This document shows, in pieces, positions 34,754-44,536 of a stretch of DNA of 64,000 bases. The DNA comes from an uncultured Bacilli bacterium (GTDB lineage Bacteria; Bacillota_I; Bacilli_A; RF39; UBA660), in assembly GCA_934090935.1 (NCBI GenBank), contig CAKOKD010000001.1:186001-250000 (forward strand). The letters are read 5' to 3'. The translations under genes were made by a program, and so were the position numbers. Under the pieces are notes generated by a model. The model saw nothing but the letters and a program-made list of their open reading frames with translations, had not been told where the DNA came from and made no database searches. How positions within the stretch are numbered: the stretch's first letter is position 1; each line of letters begins with the position of its first letter.

Positions 34754-35715
34754 TTTATTAAAAGTCCTTTCTTATTTATATGAGTATTTACTTCAATGGA
34801 AAAATCATAATCGTAAAAGTGTCTATCTAAATTATGATACTTATTTAATAACATATTATTTATTCCTAAAACATCACTTTGGTATTCTTTTAGTTTAGTC
34901 ATTAATGAATAAATATTATTTTCTATTTCTTTATTATATCTTTCTTGTATTTTTTGTACATCTTTTATATTATTTGCTTCTTCTCCTGTAGTAATTTGTT
35001 TAACTGTTGTTTCTAAATCTAAACTTATCTTTATTTTATTTTTTATATCAATTTTTATATCAATTTTATTTATGCTTAATTCAATATACTTATCTTTACC
35101 ATTTTTTATATAAATTTCATCATAACCAAAAAGTAATTTTAAAGTATTAAGTTCATTGTTATTTAAAGTACCAACAAATTTATTATTTTTATATAAGTTT
35201 AATTTACTTACTTTTAAATTTTCATCTAATATTGGTAAAACAAAATCAGTATTTTTATCTTTTAATTTTTTTACAGTTTCAAAGAAATTATCTTTATAAA
35301 CTCTTTCTAATATGTTTTTTAAAGTTTCACCCATGTTTTTTTCTTGATTATAAATATCTGTTTTTTCAGTTATACATAAGTAAAAAGTATTATTAGTTTC
35401 AGGACTTCTTAAAAAGTAATTTAAAGTTGTTTCAATTGGCGTATTGTTCGTTAAAATGACAGCGTTTAAATGAGAATAATAAAGATATTTACTTGAACCT
35501 ATTAAAGCATTATTAAATGCATTTGTTAAAGTAGAACCTGTACCAGTATATGTTTTAAAGTTTTCTTCATCTATTACTTCTAATGTTGTGTAATATAAAT
35601 TATCTTTATAATCAATTAATATTGAAGAAACTATTCCAAGTTCATTTAATTCATGATAGTTAGCACATCCTGTTAAAAAAAATAAACTTATAAGTATTAA
35701 AAATAATTTTTTCAT
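34750..35715 (-). CDS. gerAC: spore germination receptor lipoprotein (GerAC type)
   Basis: 321 residues, with a lipoprotein signal ending in LTGC (Cys about 17) followed by ANYHELNELGIVSSILID, the usual start of Ger(x)C proteins. The C-terminal domain is the mixed alpha/beta GerAC fold. The lipidated C subunit sits on the outer face of the spore inner membrane. Overlaps both flanking ger genes by 4 nt. Confidence 0.9.
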   Translation of the reverse strand: MKKLFLILISLFFLTGCANYHELNELGIVSSILIDYKDNLYYTTLEVIDEENFKTYTGTGSTLTNAFNNALIGSSKYLYYSHLNAVILTNNTPIETTLNYFLRSPETNNTFYLCITEKTDIYNQEKNMGETLKNILERVYKDNFFETVKKLKDKNTDFVLPILDENLKVSKLNLYKNNKFVGTLNNNELNTLKLLFGYDEIYIKNGKDKYIELSINKIDIKIDIKNKIKISLDLETTVKQITTGEEANNIKDVQKIQERYNKEIENNIYSLMTKLKEYQSDVLGINNMLLNKYHNLDRHFYDYDFSIEVNTHINKKGLLIK

Positions 35716-37091
35716 GGAGCCTCCTTATATCTATTTTTGCTTAATAATTTGCTTCTTTTTTTAGTTTGCATTTTAAATAAGGTTTGTTTTATATAATTAA
35801 AGTCAAATGGAGATATAGGATAGAAGTATGGTTTATTAAATACTTCATAACTAGTAAGAGAAGTAAATAAAGCAATTATTCCAATACCTATACCAAATAA
35901 ACCATAAATGGCAGCAATAAATAAAAAGAAAAATCTCCAATGTCTTATAGAATTAATTATCTCTAAATCAGTAAATATTAAACTTGATATGAATGTTATA
36001 GCAACAATTATTATCATTATAGGTGAAACAATACCAGCAGATACGGCTGCTTCTCCTAAAACAAGTGCGCCTAAAATGGAAGTTGCTGATCCGTAATTTG
36101 ATGGAAACCTTATGTCACTTTCTCTTAGAATTTCACATATTATTAAAGTAACGATGCATTCAACTACGGCAGGGAAAGGTACTTTACTTCTTTGTTCTTG
36201 AAAGTTAATTAATATAGTTGTTGGTATAGTTTCCTGATTATAAGTTGTAATTGCAACATATATAGCTGGTGTTAAGATAGCTAAAAAGAAACAAAAAAAT
36301 CTTAAAATTTTTAAAAAATTAATATTTATTGATTTTTCATAATGATCAGCTATTGGATTAATAAAATCGGCTAAGAATGATGGAACGATTAAGGCATCAC
36401 TTGAATTATCTAAAATAATTACTATTTTTCCTTCTAAAAGGGCAGAAGCTACTACATCAGGTCGTTCAGTTAATTTAAATGCTGGGAATGGATTAGTTGT
36501 TTTATCACCTAAATATTTTTTTAATTGAGTAATATCATTTACTCCATCAAGATCAATATTTTCTAATTTTTTTATGACATTTTCAAATATTTCTTCTTCT
36601 GCAATTGAATCAATATATAAAACACTTGCCATATTTTTAGTGTATCTTCCAATATAAACATCTTTGTTTTTTAAATCTTTAGATTTTACTCTTCTTTTAA
36701 TTAATCCTAAATTAACTTGATAATTTTCTACAAATGATTCTTTTGGTCCATATATTGTTCCTTCAGTATTAGGAGTAGATATACTTCTTGATAAGTTACC
36801 CCTAGTTTCAACTGCTATTATTTGATGCCTATTTATAATAATGGTAAAACCGGATTCCAAATAAAGGGATAAAGTATCATAGTCGGAAACATCTTTAATA
36901 TTAGGACTTGGAATTAGTTCTTTTATATCTCTAGGTATATGACTTTTAGGTATAATTTTTAAAATATAATCGTTTATTTTATTTTGATCAATAATAGATT
37001 CAAGATAGATAATATAGATATTTTTTATTTTTTTGATATTTAAATCGGTCACGTTTTTATAGTCTTCATTTATTTTTTTTATATAGTCCAT
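35712..37091 (-). CDS. gerAA: spore germination receptor subunit A (GerAA type)
   Basis: About 460 residues: a polar N-terminal domain (KNVYIGRYTKNMASVLYIDSIA, ILDNSSDALIVPSFLADFI) then five hydrophobic segments including PAVVECIVTLIICEILRES. I start at ATG 37091 because GGTGAT lies just upstream; the longer frame to 37118 would include that SD. First gene of the operon. GerA receptors trigger germination on sensing nutrients. Confidence 0.9.
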   Translation of the reverse strand: MDYIKKINEDYKNVTDLNIKKIKNIYIIYLESIIDQNKINDYILKIIPKSHIPRDIKELIPSPNIKDVSDYDTLSLYLESGFTIIINRHQIIAVETRGNLSRSISTPNTEGTIYGPKESFVENYQVNLGLIKRRVKSKDLKNKDVYIGRYTKNMASVLYIDSIAEEEIFENVIKKLENIDLDGVNDITQLKKYLGDKTTNPFPAFKLTERPDVVASALLEGKIVIILDNSSDALIVPSFLADFINPIADHYEKSININFLKILRFFCFFLAILTPAIYVAITTYNQETIPTTILINFQEQRSKVPFPAVVECIVTLIICEILRESDIRFPSNYGSATSILGALVLGEAAVSAGIVSPIMIIIVAITFISSLIFTDLEIINSIRHWRFFFLFIAAIYGLFGIGIGIIALFTSLTSYEVFNKPYFYPISPFDFNYIKQTLFKMQTKKRSKLLSKNRYKEAP

Positions 37092-37183
37092 ATTATCACC
37101 ATTAAATAGTTTAACCAAAAGTTAAAAATATATGTTCTTTTGTTAATAAATAATATATAATATTTTCTTAAGGAGTTTTTTCT

Positions 37184-38617
37184 ATGAAATTATATTTTGA
37201 AGTACTTTGTGCTGTAGTGAAAAAAATAATATTAAGAAAATCAAATGGAGAAGTAATTCGCGATTTTGCAACTAATATGGGTGTTGTTTATATAAAGCTT
37301 GCTCAAATGTTAGCAACACATGAATTTCAAAATTATTTTAGTGAAAGTGATAGAATTGCTTTAGCAAGTATATGTGACAATATTGAACCTGTTGAATTTA
37401 AAATTATTGAGGATACTTTGATAAGTACTTATGGGGAAAATTATCGTGATTTATTTTTGTCTATTGATGAAACACCAATTGGATCAGCTTCAATCTCTCA
37501 AGTATATAAAGCTAAACTAAAAAACGGAAAAGATGTTGTTATAAAGGTTAAAAGAAAAGATGTTGAAAAAAATATTGTAAAAGATGTTGAAGAGTTAAAA
37601 AAACTTATGCATAGATTTGGAAAATTTGTATATTTTAAAAATTTCTTTGGAGGAGAACATGCCTTAAATTTATATTTAAAATGGATAAGTGAAGAAACAA
37701 ATTTTGATAATGAAATAAATAATATAAAAATGTATGGTGAATTTTCAGAAAAAGTAAATGGAAGTGTAGCTAACACAACTAAAATATGTGTTCCAAAAGT
37801 CTATGAAGAATTATCATCAAGCGACGTTATTGTGATGGATTATATTCCTTATAAAACTGTTAATCAACTTTCTTTAACTGAAGAGAATAAAGAGTTAATA
37901 AAACAAGCTATAAATAGTTATTTGAAACTAAGTTTTAATTCTCTTTTAGAGGATGATAATGTAATTTTTCATGGAGATCCTCATAGTGGAAACATATGTG
38001 TTGATAGTTTTGGTAATATTTATTTTTTAGATATGGGATTATTGTTTTCTTTAGATAGTGAAGAAATTGAGTTTTGCAAAGAATTTTTCTTTGCTGCTTA
38101 TACAAGTGACTTTGAAAAGATATTCTCGATAGTGACACGTTATGGAGAAATAAATGATATACAAAAAAGTGCCTTAAAAGAGGATGTTAAATCCTACTGT
38201 GAGAATTTACGTGGTAAAGAAGTAACTAATTATTTTATGGATATGGTTATAATTTTTACTAAATATGAACTTGATCCACCTGAATTCTTGTTTGATATGG
38301 CAAAAGCTTTTGTTTGTTTAAATGGAGTAGGTAAATTCACTCAAAACTATGTAAGCTGTGATGCATTACTAAAAGAAATTATTTTAGAATACGTTATTAA
38401 AAATCAAATAAAAGCAATGGCAAAAGCTTCTTTAGATTCCATTAAAATATTCCCAAAAGCTTTATTGAGTTTAAAAAATTATGGTTTATCAGGTTTGGTT
38501 TCTCAAATGGAAAGTGATGAAAATTTAAGAAGTGATATCATTGATTTTATTGATATATCAGAAACGAATATAAATATATTAAAAAAAACAATTAAAGATT
38601 ATATTGGAAAAAGGTAA
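37184..38617 (+). CDS. AarF/UbiB (ABC1) family atypical kinase
   Basis: 477 residues: the family-specific IKLAQMLATHEFQ motif, an Ala/Ser-rich nucleotide loop (GSASISQVYKAKL), VIKVKR, HGDPHSGNI and FLDMG in place of DFG, then a C-terminal helical segment. UbiB-like proteins are ATPases tied to isoprenoid lipid metabolism; no quinone pathway is visible here. It is divergent from the ger operon, with SD AAGGAG. Confidence 0.88.
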   Translation: MKLYFEVLCAVVKKIILRKSNGEVIRDFATNMGVVYIKLAQMLATHEFQNYFSESDRIALASICDNIEPVEFKIIEDTLISTYGENYRDLFLSIDETPIGSASISQVYKAKLKNGKDVVIKVKRKDVEKNIVKDVEELKKLMHRFGKFVYFKNFFGGEHALNLYLKWISEETNFDNEINNIKMYGEFSEKVNGSVANTTKICVPKVYEELSSSDVIVMDYIPYKTVNQLSLTEENKELIKQAINSYLKLSFNSLLEDDNVIFHGDPHSGNICVDSFGNIYFLDMGLLFSLDSEEIEFCKEFFFAAYTSDFEKIFSIVTRYGEINDIQKSALKEDVKSYCENLRGKEVTNYFMDMVIIFTKYELDPPEFLFDMAKAFVCLNGVGKFTQNYVSCDALLKEIILEYVIKNQIKAMAKASLDSIKIFPKALLSLKNYGLSGLVSQMESDENLRSDIIDFIDISETNINILKKTIKDYIGKR

Positions 38618-38623
38618 CTTTTG

Positions 38624-38652
38624 TTTACAAAAAAGTAATTTTTCTTTATAAT
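38624..38652 (+). promoter_or_regulatory. sigma-A type promoter of the AI-2E family gene
   Basis: TTTACA and TATAAT separated by 17 nt, directly before the SD. Confidence 0.65.
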
Positions 38653-38669
38653 TGTTATAGGTGATAAAT

Positions 38670-39878
38670 GTGAAAAAACTATTTGATAACAAAGTAGTAC
38701 AAATTGGAGTAACGGCATTTTTAGTAATTGCTGCGGGAATATTATTCTCTTTTATAATCTATAATATTGGTGTGATTTTTGGCTTTATTAAGAAAATTTT
38801 AAACATCATGATGCCTTTGATATATGGTTTAGTACTTGCTTATATAATGCATCCAATAGTCAATTTATTTGAAAACAAAGTATTTAATAGAATTGAGAAA
38901 GAAAAAACTAAGAGAAATTTAAGTATCTTATGTACATTTGTTATTATTATTGGTTTATTAGTTGCTTTAATAAGTATCATTATTCCTCAATTGTTAACAA
39001 GTATTCAATCTCTTTTAGTTAATGTTCCAGATTATTTAAAGGATTTGGAAAGTGCAATAACTGGATGGCTTTCAAATAATAAAGAATTGTCAGCTGATAT
39101 TTTAGAAAAATATAATGAAATTTCTAAATCATTGATGAATGCAATAAATACAGTTATATCTCCATTTACTCAATCAGCTTTAGATAAAGTTAGAAGTGGG
39201 GTATTTGGATTCTTAACATTTATATTTAACTTTGCAATTGGTGCAGTATTTGCTGTTTATATCTTAGCTAATACTAAAAACTTTGGAGCAGGAATTAGAA
39301 AAACTTTATATTCTTTCTTTGATATAAAACATGTTGATGCATTTATTGATGAAGTAAAACATGTTAATCATGTATTCTGTCAATTTATGATTGGTAAGAT
39401 ATGTGATTCATTTGGATTTGTGTTTACTTGTACACTTTTATTCTTACTTATTTGTAAATATCCATATGCACTTTTAATAGCTACTTTAGTTGGAACAACT
39501 GATTTAATTCCATATTTTGGACCATATATTGGAACTATACCATCAGCTTTACTTATCTGTATGATTTCTCCAGTTAAAGCCATTACTTTTGTTTTATTCA
39601 TTGTTGTATTACAACAAATTGATGGAAATTTTGTAACACCTGCTATTCAAAGACAAGCAACTGGACTTCCATCATTCTGGGTATTATTTGCAATTACTTT
39701 ATTTGGAGGATTATTTGGCCTTGTTGGTTTATTAATCGCAGTTCCATGTTTCACGATTATTTATGAACTTATAATTGATTTAGTAAATCAAAGACTTAAG
39801 AATAAAAAGTTACCTGTAGAAACAGAAGCTTATACACTTGATAAAATCGTTAAACCAAGTAAAAAGCAAAAAGATTAA
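38670..39878 (+). CDS. AI-2E family membrane transporter
   Basis: About 400 residues with eight predicted helices: N-terminal pairs, a soluble central part (about 115-170), and the conserved C-terminal LVGTTDLIPYFGPYIGTIPSALL, QQIDGNFVTPAI and GGLFGLVGLLIAVPC motifs of the YtvI/PerM/TqsA family. These proteins transport various solutes, including Na+ in some; a specific role cannot be read here. I start at GTG 38670 after AGGTGAT. Confidence 0.88.
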   Translation: MKKLFDNKVVQIGVTAFLVIAAGILFSFIIYNIGVIFGFIKKILNIMMPLIYGLVLAYIMHPIVNLFENKVFNRIEKEKTKRNLSILCTFVIIIGLLVALISIIIPQLLTSIQSLLVNVPDYLKDLESAITGWLSNNKELSADILEKYNEISKSLMNAINTVISPFTQSALDKVRSGVFGFLTFIFNFAIGAVFAVYILANTKNFGAGIRKTLYSFFDIKHVDAFIDEVKHVNHVFCQFMIGKICDSFGFVFTCTLLFLLICKYPYALLIATLVGTTDLIPYFGPYIGTIPSALLICMISPVKAITFVLFIVVLQQIDGNFVTPAIQRQATGLPSFWVLFAITLFGGLFGLVGLLIAVPCFTIIYELIIDLVNQRLKNKKLPVETEAYTLDKIVKPSKKQKD

Positions 39879-39890
39879 AAGTAAAAAAAG

Positions 39891-39924
39891 AGTATTCATT
39901 GAACTTGTATGAATACTTTTTTTT
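39891..39924 (+). terminator. terminator of the AI-2E family gene
   Basis: AGTATTCAT / ATGAATACT hairpin and eight T. Confidence 0.85.
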
Positions 39925-39948
39925 GGTAAAATGTATTTATCTAAATCA

Positions 39949-40055
39949 TTGCTGAGTTAGGTGATTTTTTCTATACTAGTACTATGTATAACAAAAATAC
40001 TAATAGGAAGATAATAATGATTAAGAACTCAATAGAAAATGAGTTCTATTTTTTT
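39949..40055 (+). ncRNA. candidate small transcript with own promoter and terminator
   Basis: In the 290-base gap before rlmN, TTGCTG (39949) and TATACT (39972) are spaced 17 nt. About 45 nt later AGAACTCA / TGAGTTCT (40024-40047) with a T run makes a good terminator. The product would be a 65-75-nt RNA, or a short leader for rlmN. Short in-frame ATGs (39984, 40017) run through the terminator to 40076, so a leader peptide is also conceivable. The rest of the gap (40077-40170) holds only the rlmN promoter and SD region. Confidence 0.4.
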
Positions 40056-40170
40056 TATAAATATAATTTTATTTAAAGGTGTTTATATTTAAATTTTAAA
40101 ACTGATATAGTTAATTCTATTATTTTTATTTGTTTTTTGATATAATTTCTATAGGATATGAGGTGAATGT

Positions 40171-41193
40171 GTGAAAAGTATTTTTGATTTAAAACTAGAA
40201 GACTTAACATCATATTTAGAAGATAACGGATATTCTAAATTTGTATCAAAACAAATTTATGATTGGATATATAAAAAACGTGTTTTTGATTTTGATAAAA
40301 TGAGTAATATAAAACTTGAACTAAGAGAACAATTGAAAAAAGATTTTGATATTTCAATGTTAAAACTTGTAAGACGTCAAACAAGTAAAGAAACTAATAA
40401 ATATCTATTTGAATTAGATGATGGTAATTTGATTGAAAGTGTTCTTATGAGACATGATTATGGATTGAGTGTATGCGTATCAAGTCAAATTGGATGCAAT
40501 ATGGGATGCTCTTTTTGTGAATCTGGACGTTTAAAAAAAGTAAGAGATTTATTACCTGGAGAAATTGTAAGACAAATTCTTATGATTGAAGAAGATGTGG
40601 GCATGCGTATTTCTAGTGTAGTGGTAATGGGAATAGGCGAACCTTTTGATAATTATGATAATATAATGGACTTCATAAGAATAATTAATTCACCTTTTGG
40701 AATCGCGATTGGAGCAAGACATATTACAGTTTCAACAAGTGGACTTGTACCAATGATAAAAAGATATGCAGAGGAAGATTTGCAAACTAATTTAGCAATA
40801 AGCTTACATGCACCTAATGATGAACTTAGAAATAAAATTATGAAGGTGAATAAAGCTTATAATATAAGTGAATTAATTGCTGCTATAAATGAATATATTG
40901 AAAAAACTAATAGACGAGTTACTATAGAATATGTTATGCTTAGTATGGTAAATGATAGTGAAGAAAATGCAAATGAACTTGCTGATTTACTTAGAGGAAT
41001 GAATGTTTATGTTAATTTAATTCCGTATAATGAAACTAGTCACATAGAATATAAAAAATCTCCAAATGATCGAGTTATGAAATTTTATGATACTTTAAAA
41101 CGTCGTGGAATAAATGTGACGGTTAGACGTGAGTTTGGTGGAAATATAGATGCTGCCTGTGGGCAACTTAGAGCAAATGAGGTGGAAAGATGA
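40171..41193 (+). CDS. rlmN: 23S rRNA (A2503-C2)/tRNA (A37-C2) methyltransferase RlmN
   Basis: 340 residues, radical SAM: CNMGCSFCESGRLKKVRDL with the CxxxCxxC cluster, GIGEPFDNYDN, SLHAPND, and the C-terminal catalytic Cys in AACGQLRANE. It methylates A2503 of 23S rRNA. GTG start with SD GAGGTGA. Overlaps prpC by 4 nt, as in the conserved Bacillota order rlmN-prpC-prkC-rsgA-rpe. Confidence 0.96.
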   Translation: MKSIFDLKLEDLTSYLEDNGYSKFVSKQIYDWIYKKRVFDFDKMSNIKLELREQLKKDFDISMLKLVRRQTSKETNKYLFELDDGNLIESVLMRHDYGLSVCVSSQIGCNMGCSFCESGRLKKVRDLLPGEIVRQILMIEEDVGMRISSVVVMGIGEPFDNYDNIMDFIRIINSPFGIAIGARHITVSTSGLVPMIKRYAEEDLQTNLAISLHAPNDELRNKIMKVNKAYNISELIAAINEYIEKTNRRVTIEYVMLSMVNDSEENANELADLLRGMNVYVNLIPYNETSHIEYKKSPNDRVMKFYDTLKRRGINVTVRREFGGNIDAACGQLRANEVER

Positions 41194-41939
41194 AATCATT
41201 TTATATAACTGATTCAGGAAGAGTTAGAAGTCATAATGAAGACTCAGTTACCATTGTTAAGAATACTTCAAGTGAACATTTGATGATTGTTGCTGATGGT
41301 ATGGGAGGACATAGAGCTGGTGAAATTGCATCAAGTATGGTGGTAACTCAAATCGGTTCTCGTTTTCAATCTTTATCGACTATAGGTACAAAAATTGATG
41401 CTGTTAACTGGATAAGAGAAAACTTAAATGAAGTTAATGCTAGTATTTTAAAATATAGTGATGAACATCCAGAAGCAATGGGACTTGGAACTACTTGTGT
41501 AATGGCTCTTTTAACTAAGGATTTCTTGATGTTTGTTAATATAGGGGATTCAAGTGGATTTGTATTTAAAAATGGTAAATTAAAAAAAATTACGAATGAT
41601 CACACACTAGTTAACTTTTTAGTTGAAACTGGTGATTTATCTGAAAGAGAAGCTAAAAATCACCCTAAGAGAAATGTTTTAATGCGTGCTTTAGGAGCTG
41701 CTGATACATGTGAGTTTGATATATTTGAAGTTGAAACTGATGTTGATGCTATAATGCTTTCAAGCGATGGTTTAACAAATATGTTAACTCAAGAACAAAT
41801 CGAAAAGGTTTTAAATGAAGAAGATATAAGTGTTGAAGATAAACTTATTAAGTTAGTTAAAAAATGCAATGTTCGTGGTGGGCAAGATAACATTTCAATA
41901 GCTTATTTAGTAAAAGAAGATAGAAGCGGGGATGTGTAG
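41190..41939 (+). CDS. prpC: PP2C-family Ser/Thr phosphatase PrpC/Stp
   Basis: 249 residues with RSHNEDS, VADGMGGHRAGEIAS, GDSSGFVF, SSDGLTN and GGQDNIS, the PP2C metal and phosphate motifs. It reverses phosphorylation by the adjacent PrkC kinase on translation and cell-wall proteins. The gene ends just before prkC. Confidence 0.95.
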   Translation: MKSFYITDSGRVRSHNEDSVTIVKNTSSEHLMIVADGMGGHRAGEIASSMVVTQIGSRFQSLSTIGTKIDAVNWIRENLNEVNASILKYSDEHPEAMGLGTTCVMALLTKDFLMFVNIGDSSGFVFKNGKLKKITNDHTLVNFLVETGDLSEREAKNHPKRNVLMRALGAADTCEFDIFEVETDVDAIMLSSDGLTNMLTQEQIEKVLNEEDISVEDKLIKLVKKCNVRGGQDNISIAYLVKEDRSGDV

Positions 41940-41940
41940 T

Positions 41941-43710
41941 ATGATAATGAAGGGTCAAAAGATAAACGACCGATACCAAATCATCAAAACAATTGGTGAA
42001 GGTGGTATGGCCAATGTTTATCTTGCATATGATACTATTCTTGATAGAAATGTTGCGGTTAAAGTTTTAAGAGGAGACTTGGCAACTGATGAAAAGTTTG
42101 TTAGAAGATTTCAAAGAGAAGCTTTATCAGCATCTAGCTTATCTCATCCAAATATTGTAGAAGTTTATGATGTTGGTGAAGATAATGGCTCATATTATAT
42201 CGTTATGGAATATATTGATGGAAAACATTTGAAACAGCTTCTAAAAAAACGAGGAAGTTTAACTTTAACTGAAGTGGTTGATATCATGCTTCAAGTTACT
42301 GATGGTATGAGTGCTGCACACGATTCTTATATAATACATCGTGATATTAAACCTCAAAACATTATGATTTTGGAGAATGGTTTGATTAAGATTACGGACT
42401 TTGGTATTGCAATGGCACTTAATTCAACTCAACTTACTCAAACTAATTCAGTTATGGGAAGTGTTCATTATTTACCACCAGAACAAGCAAGTGGTAAGGG
42501 AGCAACAATTCAAAGCGATGTTTATTCAATGGGTATTTTGATGTATGAACTTTTAACAGGAACCTTGCCATTTAAAGGTGATAACGCAGTTGAAATAGCA
42601 TTAAAACACATCAAAGAAAGTGTCCCATCGGTAAGAGAACTTTTACCAAATACACCTCAATCGATAGATAACATTATTATGAAAGCAACAGCTAAAAATG
42701 TTAAAAACCGTTATCAAGACGCTAAAGAAATGCATGATGATTTAAAAACAGCTTTGGATGATTCAAGAATAAATGAACCAAAATATGTTTTTGAATATCC
42801 TGAAGAGGATGCGGATATAATAAAGAAGAAGGTAACTCCAAGTGAAGTTCCTCAAGAAAAGAAACAAACTAAAAAAGAAATTGAAAAAGATAAAGAAAAA
42901 AATGAAGAGAAGAAAGAAGATGTCGAGATAAAAGCTAAAAAGATTACTGAAAAAGATTTAAGAAAAAAAGAAAATAAACTTTTGCTTATTTTAGCAATTA
43001 TATTTACAGGATTAATACTTGTTGTAACTACTTTAGTATTCTTAATACCTAAAATAACAGCAGTAAAAGATATTAAAGTTCCTGATGTTACAGGTTTAAG
43101 TGTAGAAGATGCAGAAAGTAAACTTATAAGTGCAGGATTTACGATATCTGATGAACAAAAGAGTGAAGCTTCTTCTACGATAAAAGAAGGTAATGTTACT
43201 AAAACATATCCATCCAAAGGAAGCACTAGAAAAAAAGGTGCATCAGTTACTATTTATATTTCAAGTGGTGAAAATGCATATACATTAGAGGATTTAACTG
43301 GTAAGAACTATATTGAAGAAAAAGCCATCTTAGAAAAAATGTATAATTTATATGTTAAAGTAGAAAAAATTGAGGATAAAGGAAATCATACTAGTGAAGA
43401 AATATTAAAAACTGAACCTGCTGCTGGTGCTAAACTTGTTGAAGGGGATACAATTATTCTTTATATTTCTGATATGTCAACAACTTATCCAGATTTTACT
43501 AAAGGAACATATTCTTTAAAACAAATTGAAGAATGGTGTACAAAATATGGAGTTAAACTTACAACTTCATATGTAGAAACTGATGAATATCCAGCTGGAA
43601 CAATTTTTGAACAAAGTCAAAAAGCCGACGATGCTGTTGTAAATGGTCAAACATTAACAATAAAAATTGCAGAAGAAGTAGTTGATAATGGAGTAGATGA
43701 CATTGAATAG
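41941..43710 (+). CDS. prkC: PASTA-domain Ser/Thr kinase PrkC/Stk
   Basis: About 590 residues: kinase domain with GEGGMANVYLAYD, VAVKVL, HRDIKPQNIMI, ITDFGIA and LPPEQ. A charged Lys/Glu linker (about 290-345), one membrane helix (about 350-372), then three PASTA repeats (starting VPDVTGLSVEDA, LEDLTGKNY, YPDFTKGTY) follow. PASTA repeats bind muropeptides outside; PrkC also signals germination in Bacillus spores. The start is ATG 41941, with GGGGA upstream; ATG 41932 and 41947 are alternatives. Confidence 0.95.
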   Translation: MIMKGQKINDRYQIIKTIGEGGMANVYLAYDTILDRNVAVKVLRGDLATDEKFVRRFQREALSASSLSHPNIVEVYDVGEDNGSYYIVMEYIDGKHLKQLLKKRGSLTLTEVVDIMLQVTDGMSAAHDSYIIHRDIKPQNIMILENGLIKITDFGIAMALNSTQLTQTNSVMGSVHYLPPEQASGKGATIQSDVYSMGILMYELLTGTLPFKGDNAVEIALKHIKESVPSVRELLPNTPQSIDNIIMKATAKNVKNRYQDAKEMHDDLKTALDDSRINEPKYVFEYPEEDADIIKKKVTPSEVPQEKKQTKKEIEKDKEKNEEKKEDVEIKAKKITEKDLRKKENKLLLILAIIFTGLILVVTTLVFLIPKITAVKDIKVPDVTGLSVEDAESKLISAGFTISDEQKSEASSTIKEGNVTKTYPSKGSTRKKGASVTIYISSGENAYTLEDLTGKNYIEEKAILEKMYNLYVKVEKIEDKGNHTSEEILKTEPAAGAKLVEGDTIILYISDMSTTYPDFTKGTYSLKQIEEWCTKYGVKLTTSYVETDEYPAGTIFEQSQKADDAVVNGQTLTIKIAEEVVDNGVDDIE

Positions 43711-44536
43711 TTATATCGATGGTATAATAGTTAGAATTATAAGCAATCTTTATACTGTAAAATGTGGTAATGTTTTTGTGGATTGTCAAGCTAGGGGTAA
43801 GTTCCGTAATATGGGGCTTACTCCTTTAGTCGGTGATCGAGTAAAAGTTGATATTGATAATAAATATATAATTGATATATATAGTAGAAGAAATGAACTT
43901 TTAAGACCTAGAGTTGCTAATGTAGATGTTTGTTTAATAGTTACTAGTTTAAAACATCCAGACTTTTCATCTCTTCTATTGGATAAGATGCTTACAAATA
44001 TTATTTTATCCGATATAGAACCAATTATAGTTTTCAGTAAATATGATTTGTTAACTGAAGAAGAAAGAAAAGAATTTGATAATATAATAAATTATTATAA
44101 AAGTATGGGTTATAAAGCTATTTTAAATACAGAATATTCTTGCTTATTTGAATATTTAAAGGGTAAGACAGTCACTTTAACTGGTCAAACTGGTGCTGGT
44201 AAATCAACATTTATAAATAAATTAGATCCAACTTTAAATCTTAAGACAGATGATATAAGTGAAGCTTTAGGTAGAGGTAAACATACAACTAGACATGTTG
44301 AACTTTTTGAAATAAATGATATCTATTTTATCGATACTCCAGGATTTTCAGCTTTAGATATTCATGTACCAAAGGAAAACATTAAATTTGCTTTTAAAGA
44401 ATTTAAAAATGATGAATGCAAATTTAGAGATTGTAAACATATAAATGAAATTGGTTGCAAAGTCTTAGAGGACGTAGAAAACAAAGTAATACTTGAATCT
44501 AGATATGAAAATTATAAAAAGATGGTGATGGAATGA
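43703..44536 (+). CDS. rsgA: ribosome small-subunit GTPase RsgA
   Basis: About 277 residues: an N-terminal OB fold, then a circularly permuted GTPase with FSKYDLL (G4), GQTGAGKSTFINKL (G1), and DTPGFSALD (G3), and the zinc-binding CKFRDCKHINEIGCKV. RsgA assists late 30S maturation. I prefer TTG 43703, nine bases after GGAG; ATG 43697 is only three bases after it. Overlaps the prkC end. Confidence 0.94.
   Translation: MNSYIDGIIVRIISNLYTVKCGNVFVDCQARGKFRNMGLTPLVGDRVKVDIDNKYIIDIYSRRNELLRPRVANVDVCLIVTSLKHPDFSSLLLDKMLTNIILSDIEPIIVFSKYDLLTEEERKEFDNIINYYKSMGYKAILNTEYSCLFEYLKGKTVTLTGQTGAGKSTFINKLDPTLNLKTDDISEALGRGKHTTRHVELFEINDIYFIDTPGFSALDIHVPKENIKFAFKEFKNDECKFRDCKHINEIGCKVLEDVENKVILESRYENYKKMVME

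Noticed and set aside
40017..40076. 19-codon frame across the terminator before rlmN
   Set aside because: It runs through the hairpin and T run, so a terminated transcript would not encode it; kept only as an alternative in the small-RNA entry.
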